A stretch of 56,237 nucleotides of DNA from Chitinophagales bacterium (GTDB lineage: Bacteria > Bacteroidota > Bacteroidia > Chitinophagales > Chitinophagaceae). The notes below the pieces were generated by a model. That model did not search any database. It was not told where the DNA came from and worked only from the letters and a program-made list of their open reading frames with translations. The position numbers were made by a program, and so were the translations under genes. The DNA is taken from positions 1 through 56,237 of the forward strand of contig JAAFJB010000010.1 in assembly GCA_013297995.1 (NCBI GenBank), in the 5' to 3' direction. Of this stretch, positions 27,174 through 36,269 are shown one piece after another; position 1 is the stretch's first letter, and every line of letters begins with the position of its first letter.

Positions 27174-29909
27174 ATGCAGAAATTGTTTAAATTATCATTG
27201 TTCGCAGTAGTGGCATTTTGTTCTAGCTACTCAGCTTATTCGCAAGAAAATACGGATACTACCATCACTTCTATTGAGGCTGATTTGATTAATCTATTCA
27301 ATCAAAAAACACCTAAAAAGTATAAAATATCGGCTGTACAGGTGTCTGGCAATCGATTTTTTGATGAGAATCTCCTCATCTCAATTGCTAATTTAAATAT
27401 TGGAGATGAAGTAACCATTCCAGGAGGGGATAATTTTTCTAAAGCTATTACCAAACTTTGGAGTCAAAATTATTTTAGTTATGTAGAAATTTATATCACC
27501 CGATTATCAGGCAAAGATATTGATGTAGAAATTGCAGTAACGGAACGCCCTCGATTGTCAAATTTCTTTTTCAAAGGAATTCCCAAAGGTCAACAAGATG
27601 ATTTAAGAGGTAAAACAGGCTTGGTACCTAACCGGGTAATTACCGAAAATATGAAGATTACCGCCACAGAAGTAATCCAAAAATTTTTCGCAGAAAAGGG
27701 ATACAGAGATACTAAAGTAAAAATTGCAGAACGCAAAGACACTGCTTTTGCCAATACCCTTGCATTGGATTTTTATATTGATAAAGGGCCAAAAGTAAAA
27801 ATCAATAATATCAATATTGGCAATACAACGGTAGAGGAAGGGAAACTCAAAAAGCAAATGAAGGGTTCAAAAGAAAAATCCCGTTTTACTTTGTATCCTT
27901 TTAATGATAGCGCAAAAATTGTTGTTCCCAAGCATTATACATTTGATGAATACCTTAAAGAGCGTGGATATTTAACCTTTTCGCGAACCAAAAAAATTCT
28001 TGACCCCTACCTGCGCATTAAATTTGCATCTGCTAAGTTTGATGAAAAAAAGTACGGCGAAGACAAGGAATCTATACTAGATTATTACAATACCCTTGGT
28101 TATAGAGATGCAGTTATTGAAAAAGATACGGTGTATTATGTAGGCAATGGCAACCTGAATATTGACGTGAAAATGAATGAGGGAAGGCGCTACCATTTTG
28201 GCAATATCACTTGGAGGGGAAATACAAAGTACTCTGATTCAATTCTTACAGCCATTCTAGGAATTCGCAAAGGCGACACCTATAATTTAGATATACTTAA
28301 TAAAAAATTGGGCAAATCGTCTTCCCCTGATGGAAATGATATCAGTGGGTTGTACCAAGATGATGGGTATCTTTTCTTTAGAACAGATCCTATTGAAACC
28401 GCAGTTTACCGCGATACCATTGATTTTGAAATAAGGGTAATTGAAGGGCCTCAAGCCACCATTAAAAATGTGCGTATTTCTGGAAATGATCGTACCAAAG
28501 AATATGTAATTCGTCGCGAGCTGAGAACCATACCGGGAGAAAAATTCAGTCGCCAAAACCTAATTCGTTCAGTGCGTGAGTTGGCTCAACTGAATTATTT
28601 TAACCAAGAAAAAATCACCCCAAATCCTGTTCCAAATCAAGAAGATGGAACAGTGGATATTAATTATAGTGTAGAGGAAAAGTCGAGCGACCAATTAGAA
28701 TTGAGTGCTGGATGGGGTGGGTTGATTGGACTTACCGGCACCCTAGGTGTTTCTTTTAATAATTTTTCTGCTAGAAATTTGTTTAAAAAAACAGCTTGGG
28801 ATCCATTGCCAATGGGTGACGGCCAAAAACTAAGCCTCCGTGTTCAAAGTAATGGACGTGCATTTCGTTCTTATAATTTTTCTTTCACTGAACCTTGGCT
28901 AGGTGGTAAAAAAAGAAATGCGTTAACGGTAAGTATTTTTAATACAAAGTTTGGACAAACATTTAATCCAAACACTGGATTATTTGATCCCAAATATGCC
29001 AACCAAAGTTATATCTCTACTACGGGAGTAACCACCAGTATTGCCAAGCAACTCAAGTGGCCGGATGATTATTTCTCTTTATCAATGGGATTAAATTATA
29101 CCCGTTATAAATTGAGTGATTATGCTATTGACCCCACTAATTTACCCGGTTTTGATAATGGGGTGGTAAACAATCTTAATTTCAGGGTTGCCTTGCAACG
29201 CTCTTCCATAGATCAGCCTATGTTTCCTAAGTCGGGTTCCAATTTCATGGCAAGTTTAGCCATCACCCCGCCTTTCTCGCTCATCAATAGCAGCATTAAT
29301 CCTGCTAATAATCCTTATAAATGGATTGAATACCACAAATGGCGTTTTAATGGAGAGTGGTTTGTGCCATTGGGGAAGCCACATGGAGAAGACAGAAATA
29401 AACAGTTTGTGATGCGCTTTGCAGCTAAGTTTGGCTTTGTAGGCCGCTTCAACAGCAAGTTACAGATTTCACCATTTGAACGTTTTCAGGTGGGTGATGC
29501 TGGTTTAACCAACCAGTTTGCCTTGTTGGGCTTTGATATAGTAGCCCATAGAGGGTTTCCAGTATATGATAATTCCAATCCTAGAATAAATCCAGATCAG
29601 CAAAGGGCGAGTCAATATTTTACTATATTTAATAAGTATACCATGGAAATGCGCTATCCGCTCAGCTTAAACCCGAGCAGTACCATTTTTGCACTGGCAT
29701 TCTATGAAGCAGCCAATGGTTGGTATTCATTTAAAGATTATAATCCATTTCAGTTGAGACGCTCTGTGGGTGTGGGTATGCGCTTCTTTTTGCCTATGTT
29801 TGGTTTGCTTGGATTTGATTATGGCATAGGATTGGATAGGTTTACGCCAAACAATTCATTAAGGGATGCGGCTCGATTTACCTTTATGCTTGGTTTTGAA
29901 CCTGAATAA
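27174..29909 (+). CDS. bamA: Outer-membrane protein assembly factor BamA
   Basis: The central subunit of the machine that folds outer-membrane barrels. About 911 residues from the ATG at 27174, which gives a signal peptide (MQKLFKLSLFAVVAFCSSYSAYSQ); the open frame extends far upstream into uppS and should be ignored. POTRA domains fill the N-terminal half (VSGNRFFDENLLISIANL, VRISGNDRTKEYVIRRELRTIPGEKFS). The barrel has VELSAGWGGLIGLTGTLGVSFNNFSARNLF-like start and a C-terminal YGIGLDRFTPNN...FTFMLGFEPE. The last residue pair is not the usual aromatic. It is followed by two ompH/skp genes, as commonly seen. Confidence 0.95.
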   Translation: MQKLFKLSLFAVVAFCSSYSAYSQENTDTTITSIEADLINLFNQKTPKKYKISAVQVSGNRFFDENLLISIANLNIGDEVTIPGGDNFSKAITKLWSQNYFSYVEIYITRLSGKDIDVEIAVTERPRLSNFFFKGIPKGQQDDLRGKTGLVPNRVITENMKITATEVIQKFFAEKGYRDTKVKIAERKDTAFANTLALDFYIDKGPKVKINNINIGNTTVEEGKLKKQMKGSKEKSRFTLYPFNDSAKIVVPKHYTFDEYLKERGYLTFSRTKKILDPYLRIKFASAKFDEKKYGEDKESILDYYNTLGYRDAVIEKDTVYYVGNGNLNIDVKMNEGRRYHFGNITWRGNTKYSDSILTAILGIRKGDTYNLDILNKKLGKSSSPDGNDISGLYQDDGYLFFRTDPIETAVYRDTIDFEIRVIEGPQATIKNVRISGNDRTKEYVIRRELRTIPGEKFSRQNLIRSVRELAQLNYFNQEKITPNPVPNQEDGTVDINYSVEEKSSDQLELSAGWGGLIGLTGTLGVSFNNFSARNLFKKTAWDPLPMGDGQKLSLRVQSNGRAFRSYNFSFTEPWLGGKKRNALTVSIFNTKFGQTFNPNTGLFDPKYANQSYISTTGVTTSIAKQLKWPDDYFSLSMGLNYTRYKLSDYAIDPTNLPGFDNGVVNNLNFRVALQRSSIDQPMFPKSGSNFMASLAITPPFSLINSSINPANNPYKWIEYHKWRFNGEWFVPLGKPHGEDRNKQFVMRFAAKFGFVGRFNSKLQISPFERFQVGDAGLTNQFALLGFDIVAHRGFPVYDNSNPRINPDQQRASQYFTIFNKYTMEMRYPLSLNPSSTIFALAFYEAANGWYSFKDYNPFQLRRSVGVGMRFFLPMFGLLGFDYGIGLDRFTPNNSLRDAARFTFMLGFEPE

Positions 29910-29927
29910 TCTTAAAATAAATTTGTT

Positions 29928-30446
29928 ATGCAAAAAACACTGTTTGTATTACTTACTGTATTTCTTATTTCATTGGGTGTAACTGCCCAACAGCGGTATG
30001 CTATTATTGATACCAAATATATATTGGGCAAAATACCCGAATACAAAGACGCAGATAAAAAACTGCAATTGGTTGGTGAGCAATGGCAGAAAGAAATAGA
30101 CGATTTACAGGTATCCCTAGATAAAATGTACAAGAACTACGAAGCCGAACAGTTTATGCTCACCGATGAATTGAAGAAAAAAAGAGAGGATGAATTGTTC
30201 AATAAAGAAAAAACCGTACGCGAACTGCAAAAAAAACGTTTTGGGTATGAGGGTGATTTATTTAAAGAGCGGCAGAAACTGGTAAAACCCATACAGGATA
30301 AAGTGTATAATGCCATTCAGAAAATAGCGGTAGCTAGATTTTATGATTTTATACTGGATAAAAGTGAAGGAATTACCGTTATATTTGCCGATCCTAAGTT
30401 AGATAAAAGCGATGAAGTGTTGAGAGAAATGGGCATAAAATTTTAG
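29928..30446 (+). CDS. OmpH/Skp family periplasmic chaperone (first copy)
   Basis: 172 residues. A signal peptide (MQKTLFVLLTVFLISLGVTAQ) is followed by RYAIIDTKYILGKIPEYKDADKKLQ, the OmpH start, then a long basic coiled-coil tentacle (about 55-125; EEQWQKEIDDLQVSLDKMYKNYEAEQ, KKKREDELFNKEKTVRELQKKRFG) and a return strand (DFILDKSEGITVIFADPKLDKSDEV). Skp holds unfolded outer-membrane proteins for BamA. It lies 18 bp after bamA, so the two likely form one transcript. Confidence 0.93.
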   Translation: MQKTLFVLLTVFLISLGVTAQQRYAIIDTKYILGKIPEYKDADKKLQLVGEQWQKEIDDLQVSLDKMYKNYEAEQFMLTDELKKKREDELFNKEKTVRELQKKRFGYEGDLFKERQKLVKPIQDKVYNAIQKIAVARFYDFILDKSEGITVIFADPKLDKSDEVLREMGIKF

Positions 30447-30478
30447 TCAATCAAAAACAAACCATAAATTTCATTACA

Positions 30479-31090
30479 ATGAAGAAAAATTTCTTAGTGT
30501 GTGTGGCTATTGCAGCGGTTACACTTTTTACCAACAGCATAAGTGCACAGGTTAAAATAGGTTATATTAATGAGCAGGAAGTACTATATGCATTGCCTGG
30601 CTTTAGTAAAATAGATACACTAATTAGCAATTATAGGCTAGATTCGTTGCAAGACGAGTATAGAGGCTTGGTTTACGATTTTCAGCGCAGCGACAGTTTA
30701 TTTAGAAAAGATTCTGCTGCAATGCCTGCAAAAGCTCGTGAAATTGCCAATCGTGATTTGTTACAAAAAAGGTATAAATTGGCTAATTGGCAAGAATATG
30801 AGCAACAATTATTGCAATCAAAATACGAAGTATTGGCTCGCCCTTACCGTCAAAAACTATTCGAAGCCATTCAACAAGTGGTAGCAGAACAGAAATACTC
30901 GTTAATAGTAAAACAAGAAGTTATTTCTGATTATTTCTTACCTAGCATAAGTTTGCTTGACAATGTAGGCATACGTGCGCTAAAAAAACTAAATATTCCT
31001 TTGGGAAAAGAAGTTGAAGATGCTTGGAAAGCTGCTAATGGTGCTGCTGGTGTTAAACCCGCTGCTACAAAACCTGCTGGAAAAGGATAA
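30479..31090 (+). CDS. OmpH/Skp family periplasmic chaperone (second copy)
   Basis: 203 residues with signal peptide (MKKNFLVCVAIAAVTLFTNSISAQ), then VKIGYINEQEVLYALPGFSKID, an acidic/basic helical tentacle (about 55-130), and a C-terminal strand region KYSLIVKQEVISDYFLPSISLLDN. It is clearly related to the copy before it but has a longer Ala/Lys/Pro tail (KPAATKPAGKG) and a shorter, less charged tentacle. The pair after bamA suggests different client sets. A strong terminator follows. Confidence 0.9.
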   Translation: MKKNFLVCVAIAAVTLFTNSISAQVKIGYINEQEVLYALPGFSKIDTLISNYRLDSLQDEYRGLVYDFQRSDSLFRKDSAAMPAKAREIANRDLLQKRYKLANWQEYEQQLLQSKYEVLARPYRQKLFEAIQQVVAEQKYSLIVKQEVISDYFLPSISLLDNVGIRALKKLNIPLGKEVEDAWKAANGAAGVKPAATKPAGKG

Positions 31091-31108
31091 TTAATTAAAT
31101 AGTATAAG

Positions 31109-31147
31109 AAAGTCCCGATTTGATTTATTCGAATCGGGACTTTTTGT
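31109..31147 (+). terminator. Intrinsic terminator after the bamA-ompH operon
   Basis: Hairpin with 12-bp arms AAAGTCCCGATT / AATCGGGACTTT and an 11-nt loop, then TTTTGTTTT. It closes the uppS/bamA/ompH transcript and lies before murI. Confidence 0.88.
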
Positions 31148-31210
31148 TTTGTAATTTTACAAGTAGTAATTGGAGAAAATACAATTAACCAGCCAAATAA
31201 AGCAAAAAAT

Positions 31211-32041
31211 ATGACGAAATCTGCACCCATTGGGGTTTTCGACAGTGGCTATGGTGGACTAACCGTTTTAAAAGAACTGGCAAAACAGTTGCCCGAATAC
31301 GACTATCTCTATTTAGGTGATAATGCCAGAGCACCTTATGGAACTAGGTCCTTTGAAACGGTTTATCAATACACGCTAGAGGCGGTGCAGTGGTTTTTTT
31401 CACGAGGCTGTGAGTTGGTAGTGCTGGCTTGTAATACGGCTTCTGCAAAAGCACTCAGAACCATCCAACAAAAAGATTTACCCTTTATAAATGCCCATAA
31501 ACGGGTATTGGGGGTAATACGGCCAACCGCTGAAGTTATTGGCAACTATTCAATCAGCAAGCAACTGGGGGTAATGGCAACACAAGGAACGGTGCTGAGT
31601 AAAAGTTATGAGATAGAAATTAATCGCTTTTTTCCCCAAGCTACTGTGTATCAAGAAGCCTGCCCCATGTGGGTCCCCTTGGTAGAAAATAAGGCTTATG
31701 ATGGGGCAGGAGCTGATTATTTTGTAAAGCAGCACCTGAATCAACTGTTGGCAAAATCACCTGAAATAGACACTATTTTATTGGCTTGTACGCATTATCC
31801 TTTACTGCTTCCAAAAATTGAGCAGTTTGCGCCAAAGGGTATGAAAATTATTTCGCAGGGAAGTATTGTAGCGAATAGTCTCTCAAAATACCTGTTGAAC
31901 CATCCTGAAATAGCCAGCCGCTGTTCTAAAAATGGAATCATACAGTGCTGTACCACGGACTCAACAGTCGATTTTGATGCCAATGCTGCTATTTTCTTTG
32001 GAAAACCTGTGAAATCAATACATATTCTGTTGGGTCATTAG
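31211..32041 (+). CDS. murI: Glutamate racemase
   Basis: Makes D-glutamate for peptidoglycan. 276 residues with the two catalytic cysteines in VLACNTASAKALR (C74) and LLACTHYPLLLP (C193), the N-terminal GVFDSGYGGLTVLKEL (8-23) and LYLGDNARAPYGTRS (33-47). Length and motif order are normal. Both strands of context are quiet: a terminator lies before it and the rpmH promoter overlaps its last bases. Confidence 0.97.
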   Translation: MTKSAPIGVFDSGYGGLTVLKELAKQLPEYDYLYLGDNARAPYGTRSFETVYQYTLEAVQWFFSRGCELVVLACNTASAKALRTIQQKDLPFINAHKRVLGVIRPTAEVIGNYSISKQLGVMATQGTVLSKSYEIEINRFFPQATVYQEACPMWVPLVENKAYDGAGADYFVKQHLNQLLAKSPEIDTILLACTHYPLLLPKIEQFAPKGMKIISQGSIVANSLSKYLLNHPEIASRCSKNGIIQCCTTDSTVDFDANAAIFFGKPVKSIHILLGH

Positions 32042-32060
32042 TATTTTTTGCTTAATTTTG
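32029..32060 (+). promoter_or_regulatory. Candidate rpmH promoter
   Basis: GTTG (about 32029-32032) and TAATTTTG (32053-32060) are spaced 20 bp, close to the Bacteroidota -33 TTTG / -7 TAnnTTTG pair. The -33 match is imperfect. It would give an 80-nt leader before rpmH and overlaps the end of murI. Confidence 0.4.
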
Positions 32061-32141
32061 CCGTCCTTTCACAAGCGGCGGTATGGTGACTGAAGCATTT
32101 GAAAAGAAACTATATTTTAGGGTTAGTAAAAAAACACATCA

Positions 32142-32297
32142 ATGAAACGTACATTCCAACCACACAAGCGTCGTCGTAAAACCGTACACGGTTTCCGCAA
32201 ACGTATGGAATCTGCTAATGGCCGTAAAGTATTGGCAAGCCGCAGAGCGAAAGGTCGCAAGAAGCTCACTGTTTCTAGCGAAAAAGGATTGAAATAG
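32142..32297 (+). CDS. rpmH: 50S ribosomal protein L34
   Basis: 51 residues, starting [22 protein letters not shown] and continuing [17 protein letters not shown], a near-perfect match to L34 of bacterial ribosomes, with the usual family length. The gene is small and easy to miss. It is followed by a strong terminator and then rnpA, the typical order of this locus. Confidence 0.98.
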   Translation: MKRTFQPHKRRRKTVHGFRKRMESANGRKVLASRRAKGRKKLTVSSEKGLK

Positions 32298-32333
32298 TCC
32301 ACCTACCCCAATAGGGGCAGGATAAAAAATATT

Positions 32334-32361
32334 AGCTCCGTCTATTGACGGAGCTTTTTTA
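32334..32361 (+). terminator. Intrinsic terminator after rpmH
   Basis: GCTCCGTC / GACGGAGC with a TATT loop, followed by six T. It ends rpmH before the rnpA region; a TAnnTTTG-like TAGTTTTG overlaps its tail (32360-32367). Confidence 0.88.
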
Positions 32362-32488
32362 GTTTTGTACCCATGAAATGAACGATAGCTAGAATTTTAC
32401 AACAAATGAGCGTAACATCTGCCAAGCCAAATTACCAACTATAATAATTGATTCGGGATGGTGATTACAAATTAATAAAAATAAGCAC

Positions 32489-32923
32489 TTGAATAAAAAG
32501 AATGGTTATCCTAGTACTGAAAAACTTAAAAGTCGCAAGGCTATGGAGTTGCTGTTTTCGGCGGGTAAATCGTTTAGTGTATTTCCGCTGAAAGTTTTCT
32601 ATACCATCATACCTACTGATGCCAATATACCCACTAAGGTATTCGTAAATGCGGGAGTGGGAGTAAGTGCGCGAAATTTTAAAAAAGCAGTCTCTCGTAA
32701 TAGAATTAAGCGATTGCTGCGAGAAGCATATCGTACGCAGAAACACGCATTGCAGATACATGTTGAAGAAAAAAATTTTCACCTATCCATATTCTTTTTA
32801 TTTATAGGCAAGGAGCTGGTTACTCAAGCGGAAATAAGCAGTGCCATGACTAAATTAATGGTTAAATTAATGGGGAAGCTGGGCGATGGAGAACCACAAA
32901 GTACAATCATAAAAAGCGAATAG
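32489..32923 (+). CDS. rnpA: Ribonuclease P protein component
   Basis: Protein subunit of RNase P, which trims tRNA 5' ends. 144 residues from a TTG start: KLKSRKAMELLFSAGKSF near the N-terminus, VGVSARNFKKAVSRNRIKRLLREAYR (RNR box about residues 68-82) is the family signature. No in-frame ATG exists before the conserved KLKSRKAMELLF, so TTG is the best start. The gene sits in rpmH / rnpA / yidD order, the standard locus near many bacterial origins, though dnaA is not seen here. Confidence 0.95.
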   Translation: MNKKNGYPSTEKLKSRKAMELLFSAGKSFSVFPLKVFYTIIPTDANIPTKVFVNAGVGVSARNFKKAVSRNRIKRLLREAYRTQKHALQIHVEEKNFHLSIFFLFIGKELVTQAEISSAMTKLMVKLMGKLGDGEPQSTIIKSE

Positions 32924-32931
32924 AATAAATT

Positions 32932-33201
32932 ATGTGTGTAAAGTGTAGGTTAGAAAATAAACGCCAATTCATATTTTCCATTCCTAAAATATTGGGCTTG
33001 CTTTTCATTCCCTTTATTAAATTATACCAGTATATTATTTCGCCCCTATTGGGTCCCAAGTGTAGATTTATACCAACCTGCTCCCAATATGGTGAGCAGG
33101 CTATAAAAAAGTATGGACTATTTAAAGGAGGGTGGTTATTGGTGAAAAGACTGAGTAAATGCAGGCCAGGCGGTGGCTCGGGTTGGGATCCAGTGCCTTA
33201 G
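32932..33201 (+). CDS. yidD: Membrane protein insertion efficiency factor YidD
   Basis: 89 residues with the full YidD motif: [31 protein letters not shown], then [24 protein letters not shown]. The N-terminal amphipathic segment and three conserved cysteines are present. YidD helps YidC insert membrane proteins. The gene lies 8 bp after rnpA and is cotranscribed. yidC is not next to it, as is usual in Bacteroidota. Confidence 0.96.
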   Translation: MCVKCRLENKRQFIFSIPKILGLLFIPFIKLYQYIISPLLGPKCRFIPTCSQYGEQAIKKYGLFKGGWLLVKRLSKCRPGGGSGWDPVP

Positions 33202-33337
33202 GGAAATGGGGGTTGTTGCCAGTATGTAAAAAATTCATATATTGTAATGAGTTAAAATTTATCGGCCTACTATCTGTCAAAAGTAAAAGTTAAGCCATTC
33301 AGATAGAAACCTCGGTGTTATTCCTTAAAATCAAGCT

Positions 33338-33979
33338 ATGAGAAAAAGTAGTATACAGCTGGTTTTTTTGTTTTTTGTTTGCAAAGGAAATACTCTGCAA
33401 GCACAAATAAATAGGCTCAATAGTTTAATTATTGACTCTACTGATTATAACTTTAATAAGCCCATTATTTTTAGGGCAGGAGTACACTATCCTTTCGGAC
33501 TTCAACCATTCTTATCAACAGAAGTAAAGTTATTAAAACGAGTTACTTTGAATATGCAGGTTGGTGCATCTTTTGATATTGCCGAATCTGCAAAATGGAT
33601 TATAACTGATCCAGTAGAATTGGCAGATAGTGATAAAATAGGTTTATCTGGTTATATTTCTCCTGAATTGAGGTATTTTCTTTGGGCACCCAATAAGATA
33701 AAAAAAACTAATAAGGAATTACTTGGTTTTTCTGGGGCTTATATTGCTTTAAAATATTTTGCAAGTACTGCGTCTACAAAAAGAAATAGTGCTGCAACAT
33801 ATAGTTATGAAAATGTAAGTGCGTGGCAATTGAATGTAGGATGTCAAATTCAATTTAAACCCCATTTTTTCTTGGCCTGCTTTGGGGGCATTGTACTTAA
33901 AGAACGCCCTATAAATAATAAATTACCCAAAGTAATACCTTTAATTCAGCTTGGTTTTACATTGGGTTATGTTTTTTAA
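33338..33979 (+). CDS. Outer-membrane beta-barrel protein (first paralogue)
   Basis: 213 residues; N-terminal hydrophobic leader (QLVFLFFVCKGNTLQAQ). Alternating strands and turns follow: FRAGVHYPFGLQPFLSTEVKLLKRVTLNMQVGASF, ISPELRYFLWAPNKIKKTNKELLGFSGAYIALKYFAST and IQLGFTLGYVF at the end. The ALKYFAST segment and layout are repeated in the gene after it. It looks like an eight- to ten-stranded outer-membrane barrel. Function unknown. Confidence 0.75.
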   Translation: MRKSSIQLVFLFFVCKGNTLQAQINRLNSLIIDSTDYNFNKPIIFRAGVHYPFGLQPFLSTEVKLLKRVTLNMQVGASFDIAESAKWIITDPVELADSDKIGLSGYISPELRYFLWAPNKIKKTNKELLGFSGAYIALKYFASTASTKRNSAATYSYENVSAWQLNVGCQIQFKPHFFLACFGGIVLKERPINNKLPKVIPLIQLGFTLGYVF

Positions 33980-33989
33980 AAAGAAATAT

Positions 33990-34592
33990 ATGCAAAAAAC
34001 GATCAGTATTTTACTTTTAAATATGCTTGTAGTTAATGGCTTATGGAGTCAAATAATTCCTAAAAAAAGGGAACTTCCACAGCAACGCTCCCCCATTATA
34101 AGGGCTAATTTATTTGCTCCTATTGGTTTTCATTTATATGGCTCTGCTGAGTTTACCCTCTTACCCAAACTAACCATAACACCGCAAGCAGGATTGATTT
34201 CTGCATTTGGTTTTAAAAAAGAAAGTAATGATCCAGCACTAAGTAACAGCAGTACAGTAGGTTTTTATTCGGTAGAATTAAGAAGGTATATAAACTTATA
34301 CCATCGGTTGAAGAAAAATAAAAATATAAGCAACTATTCGGGTAACTATTTTGCAGTAAAATACTTTGCTTCAACACCTCCCTTCAAAAAAAGCAACCAG
34401 TTTATTAATTTTGAGAGCGTAAGAAGTATTCAAGTGCATTATGGTTTACAAAGAGAAATTAGCAAACGTTTTTTTGTGGGTGGTAATATTGGATTTGTAG
34501 TGGATGATGTATTTATGGAAAACAGTCAAAATAGCCCCGTGGGCGGCTTTCCGCTTTTGCAATTCGGGGTTAATTTCGGGTTTACTTTTTAA
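33990..34592 (+). CDS. Outer-membrane beta-barrel protein (second paralogue)
   Basis: 200 residues from the ATG at 33990, which begins a signal peptide (MQKTISILLLNMLVVNGLWSQ). The longer frame from 33951 would overlap the first paralogue and is not needed. Shared with the neighbour: an RANLFAPIGFHLYGSAEFTLLPKLTITPQAG opening, VELRRYI, the FAVKYFASTPPF segment and LLQFGVNFGFTF ending. The identity is modest, so the duplication is old. Function unknown. Convergent with the MFS gene after it. Confidence 0.75.
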   Translation: MQKTISILLLNMLVVNGLWSQIIPKKRELPQQRSPIIRANLFAPIGFHLYGSAEFTLLPKLTITPQAGLISAFGFKKESNDPALSNSSTVGFYSVELRRYINLYHRLKKNKNISNYSGNYFAVKYFASTPPFKKSNQFINFESVRSIQVHYGLQREISKRFFVGGNIGFVVDDVFMENSQNSPVGGFPLLQFGVNFGFTF

Positions 34593-34606
34593 AACCAAAC
34601 TCATTT

Positions 34607-35836
34607 TTATTCCTCATAAAAATCTAAATCTTTGTGATAGGTTTCTTCTAACTGCGTTATTGCATAAAAAGCTAGGCATAATGCAATGGCTGCAATTACC
34701 ACTGCACTATAATAATAATTTCCTGCAAATATTGTGGCCAGCCATTGGAAGGCAAAGCTGAGTGGAATTGCCCAGCCCCTTACTAAATTAAGAGAAGTAC
34801 TGGTTACCAAGGTTCTTATATTGGTGCCAAATTGTTCTGCCGCCAAAGTAAACAACATAATGGTGAAACCCACGCCAACACCCATTCCTACAAATAAGGA
34901 GTAATAAATAATTACGGAATATTTTGCAAATAAAAAGAAGCTAAACAAAAATAGACTGTACAATCCCAAAAAGGCTAAAATGGCTTTTTTTCTACTTTCT
35001 AAGCGCTGACTCAATAATCCGCACAGCGGGTCGCCAAATGCAAACCCCAGAAAATTAAGTGCAATTACGGTTGAAGCAGTAGGAAGCGTAGTCATGCCCA
35101 TACTGCTTGCTACTTCTTTGGTAAATGTAATTAGAATGCCAGTAGCAAACCAGCCCGGCATCCCTATTAGTAGAATGCATATAAATTTCCTGCGCCGATT
35201 TTTATTTTTTAATACCAATAGAAAGTTTCCTTTACGAATTCCCGATACTTTCATATTGTTGAACAGTCCACTTTCTAGTACCCCCAATCGCAGAACGAGT
35301 AAAATTAATCCCAGTGCCGCCCCAATCATATAACTGGTTTTCCAATTGAAAAAACTGGCTACCATTCCTGCTGTTACGGCACCAAACATACCAATGCCAC
35401 CTACCATTGCCACAGCAAAACCACGATAGCGTTTATCTATCTGCTCTGTTACCAATGTAATACCCGCTCCTAGCTCACCTGCCAGCCCTACCCCTGCAAG
35501 AAACCTGCACCAGATATATTCATCTGTATTTTTTACAAATGCATTGAGTAAAGTAAATACACTGTACACTAAAATAGATCCAAATAATACTTTCAGTCTA
35601 CCAAACTTATCACCAATAGTACCCCAGATAAAACCACCCAGCAACATACCAAACATTTGCGCATTTAAAATATTGCGGGTATGAATAGGCCATTCAGATT
35701 CGGGTATGGCAAGGTCTTTAAAACTGTCAATTCTTTCTGCGCTAAAAATAATGATATCATACAGGTCAACAAAAAAGCCAAGTGCAGCAACTACTACACC
35801 AATAATGGCAGATTTAGTGATACCTGTTTCCTTCAT
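34607..35836 (-). CDS. MFS transporter, AAHS-like
   Basis: 409 residues, 12 membrane helices. TM1 carries FFVDLYDIIIFS, matching the DxYD-type motif of the aromatic acid:proton symporter (AAHS) and related metabolite:H+ symporters. Loop 2-3 has GDKFGRLKVLFGS, the MFS motif A, and ELGAGITLVTEQIDKRYRGFAVAMVGGIGMFGA lies in TM5-6. It is the last gene of the 46079-34607 cluster, 4 bp after the NTF2-like gene, so it likely carries the cluster's organic-acid substrate or product across the inner membrane. Substrate inferred only from family and context. Confidence 0.85.
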   Translation of the reverse strand: MKETGITKSAIIGVVVAALGFFVDLYDIIIFSAERIDSFKDLAIPESEWPIHTRNILNAQMFGMLLGGFIWGTIGDKFGRLKVLFGSILVYSVFTLLNAFVKNTDEYIWCRFLAGVGLAGELGAGITLVTEQIDKRYRGFAVAMVGGIGMFGAVTAGMVASFFNWKTSYMIGAALGLILLVLRLGVLESGLFNNMKVSGIRKGNFLLVLKNKNRRRKFICILLIGMPGWFATGILITFTKEVASSMGMTTLPTASTVIALNFLGFAFGDPLCGLLSQRLESRKKAILAFLGLYSLFLFSFFLFAKYSVIIYYSLFVGMGVGVGFTIMLFTLAAEQFGTNIRTLVTSTSLNLVRGWAIPLSFAFQWLATIFAGNYYYSAVVIAAIALCLAFYAITQLEETYHKDLDFYEE

Positions 35837-35840
35837 GGGG

Positions 35841-36257
35841 CTATTTTTTTAACCAGTCACCAATACCATAAGGATCTGGATGAACCAGCGATACGTGTTC
35901 GTGTTTTATTTTCCAACTCCCTTCTTCTTTTATTAAAACAAAACTAGAACGAAATATATTTTCGAATTCTACTTCTTTTACTTTCACTTTTAATTTGATG
36001 ATGCCTGCAACCCAAGCCATTGATGCGGTTTCTTCTGCAAAAGGTCCTTCTATCCATTCAATAGATAATAAATGTAAGGAAGAAGTACAGAAATCAGTCC
36101 ACCCTTTTTTTATTTTTTCAAATCCTATGGTGGTTAATCTAGGGCCCTCTAATATTACATAGGTATCGGTTGAATTAATATATTTATTACAAATTCCTTC
36201 CAAGTTTTTGTGGATGATTACTTGGTAATGTTGATTAACAGATTCAATAGCATTCAT
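35841..36257 (-). CDS. NTF2/SnoaL-like protein
   Basis: 138 residues with the NTF2-like cone fold: an N-terminal helix pair (ESVNQHYQVIIHKNLEGICNKYI), then strands including ILEGPRLTTIGFEKIKKGWTDFC, HLLSIEWIEGPFAEETASMAWVAGIIKLK and SFVLIKEEGSWKIKHEHVSLVHP. The family holds ring-opening cyclases, isomerases, dehydratases and also non-catalytic ligand binders. No residue set identifies an activity. It lies 12 bp after the 139-residue gene and 4 bp before the MFS gene, so it is in the cluster's transcript. Confidence 0.75.
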   Translation of the reverse strand: MNAIESVNQHYQVIIHKNLEGICNKYINSTDTYVILEGPRLTTIGFEKIKKGWTDFCTSSLHLLSIEWIEGPFAEETASMAWVAGIIKLKVKVKEVEFENIFRSSFVLIKEEGSWKIKHEHVSLVHPDPYGIGDWLKK

Positions 36258-36269
36258 AAAAAAATAGAT

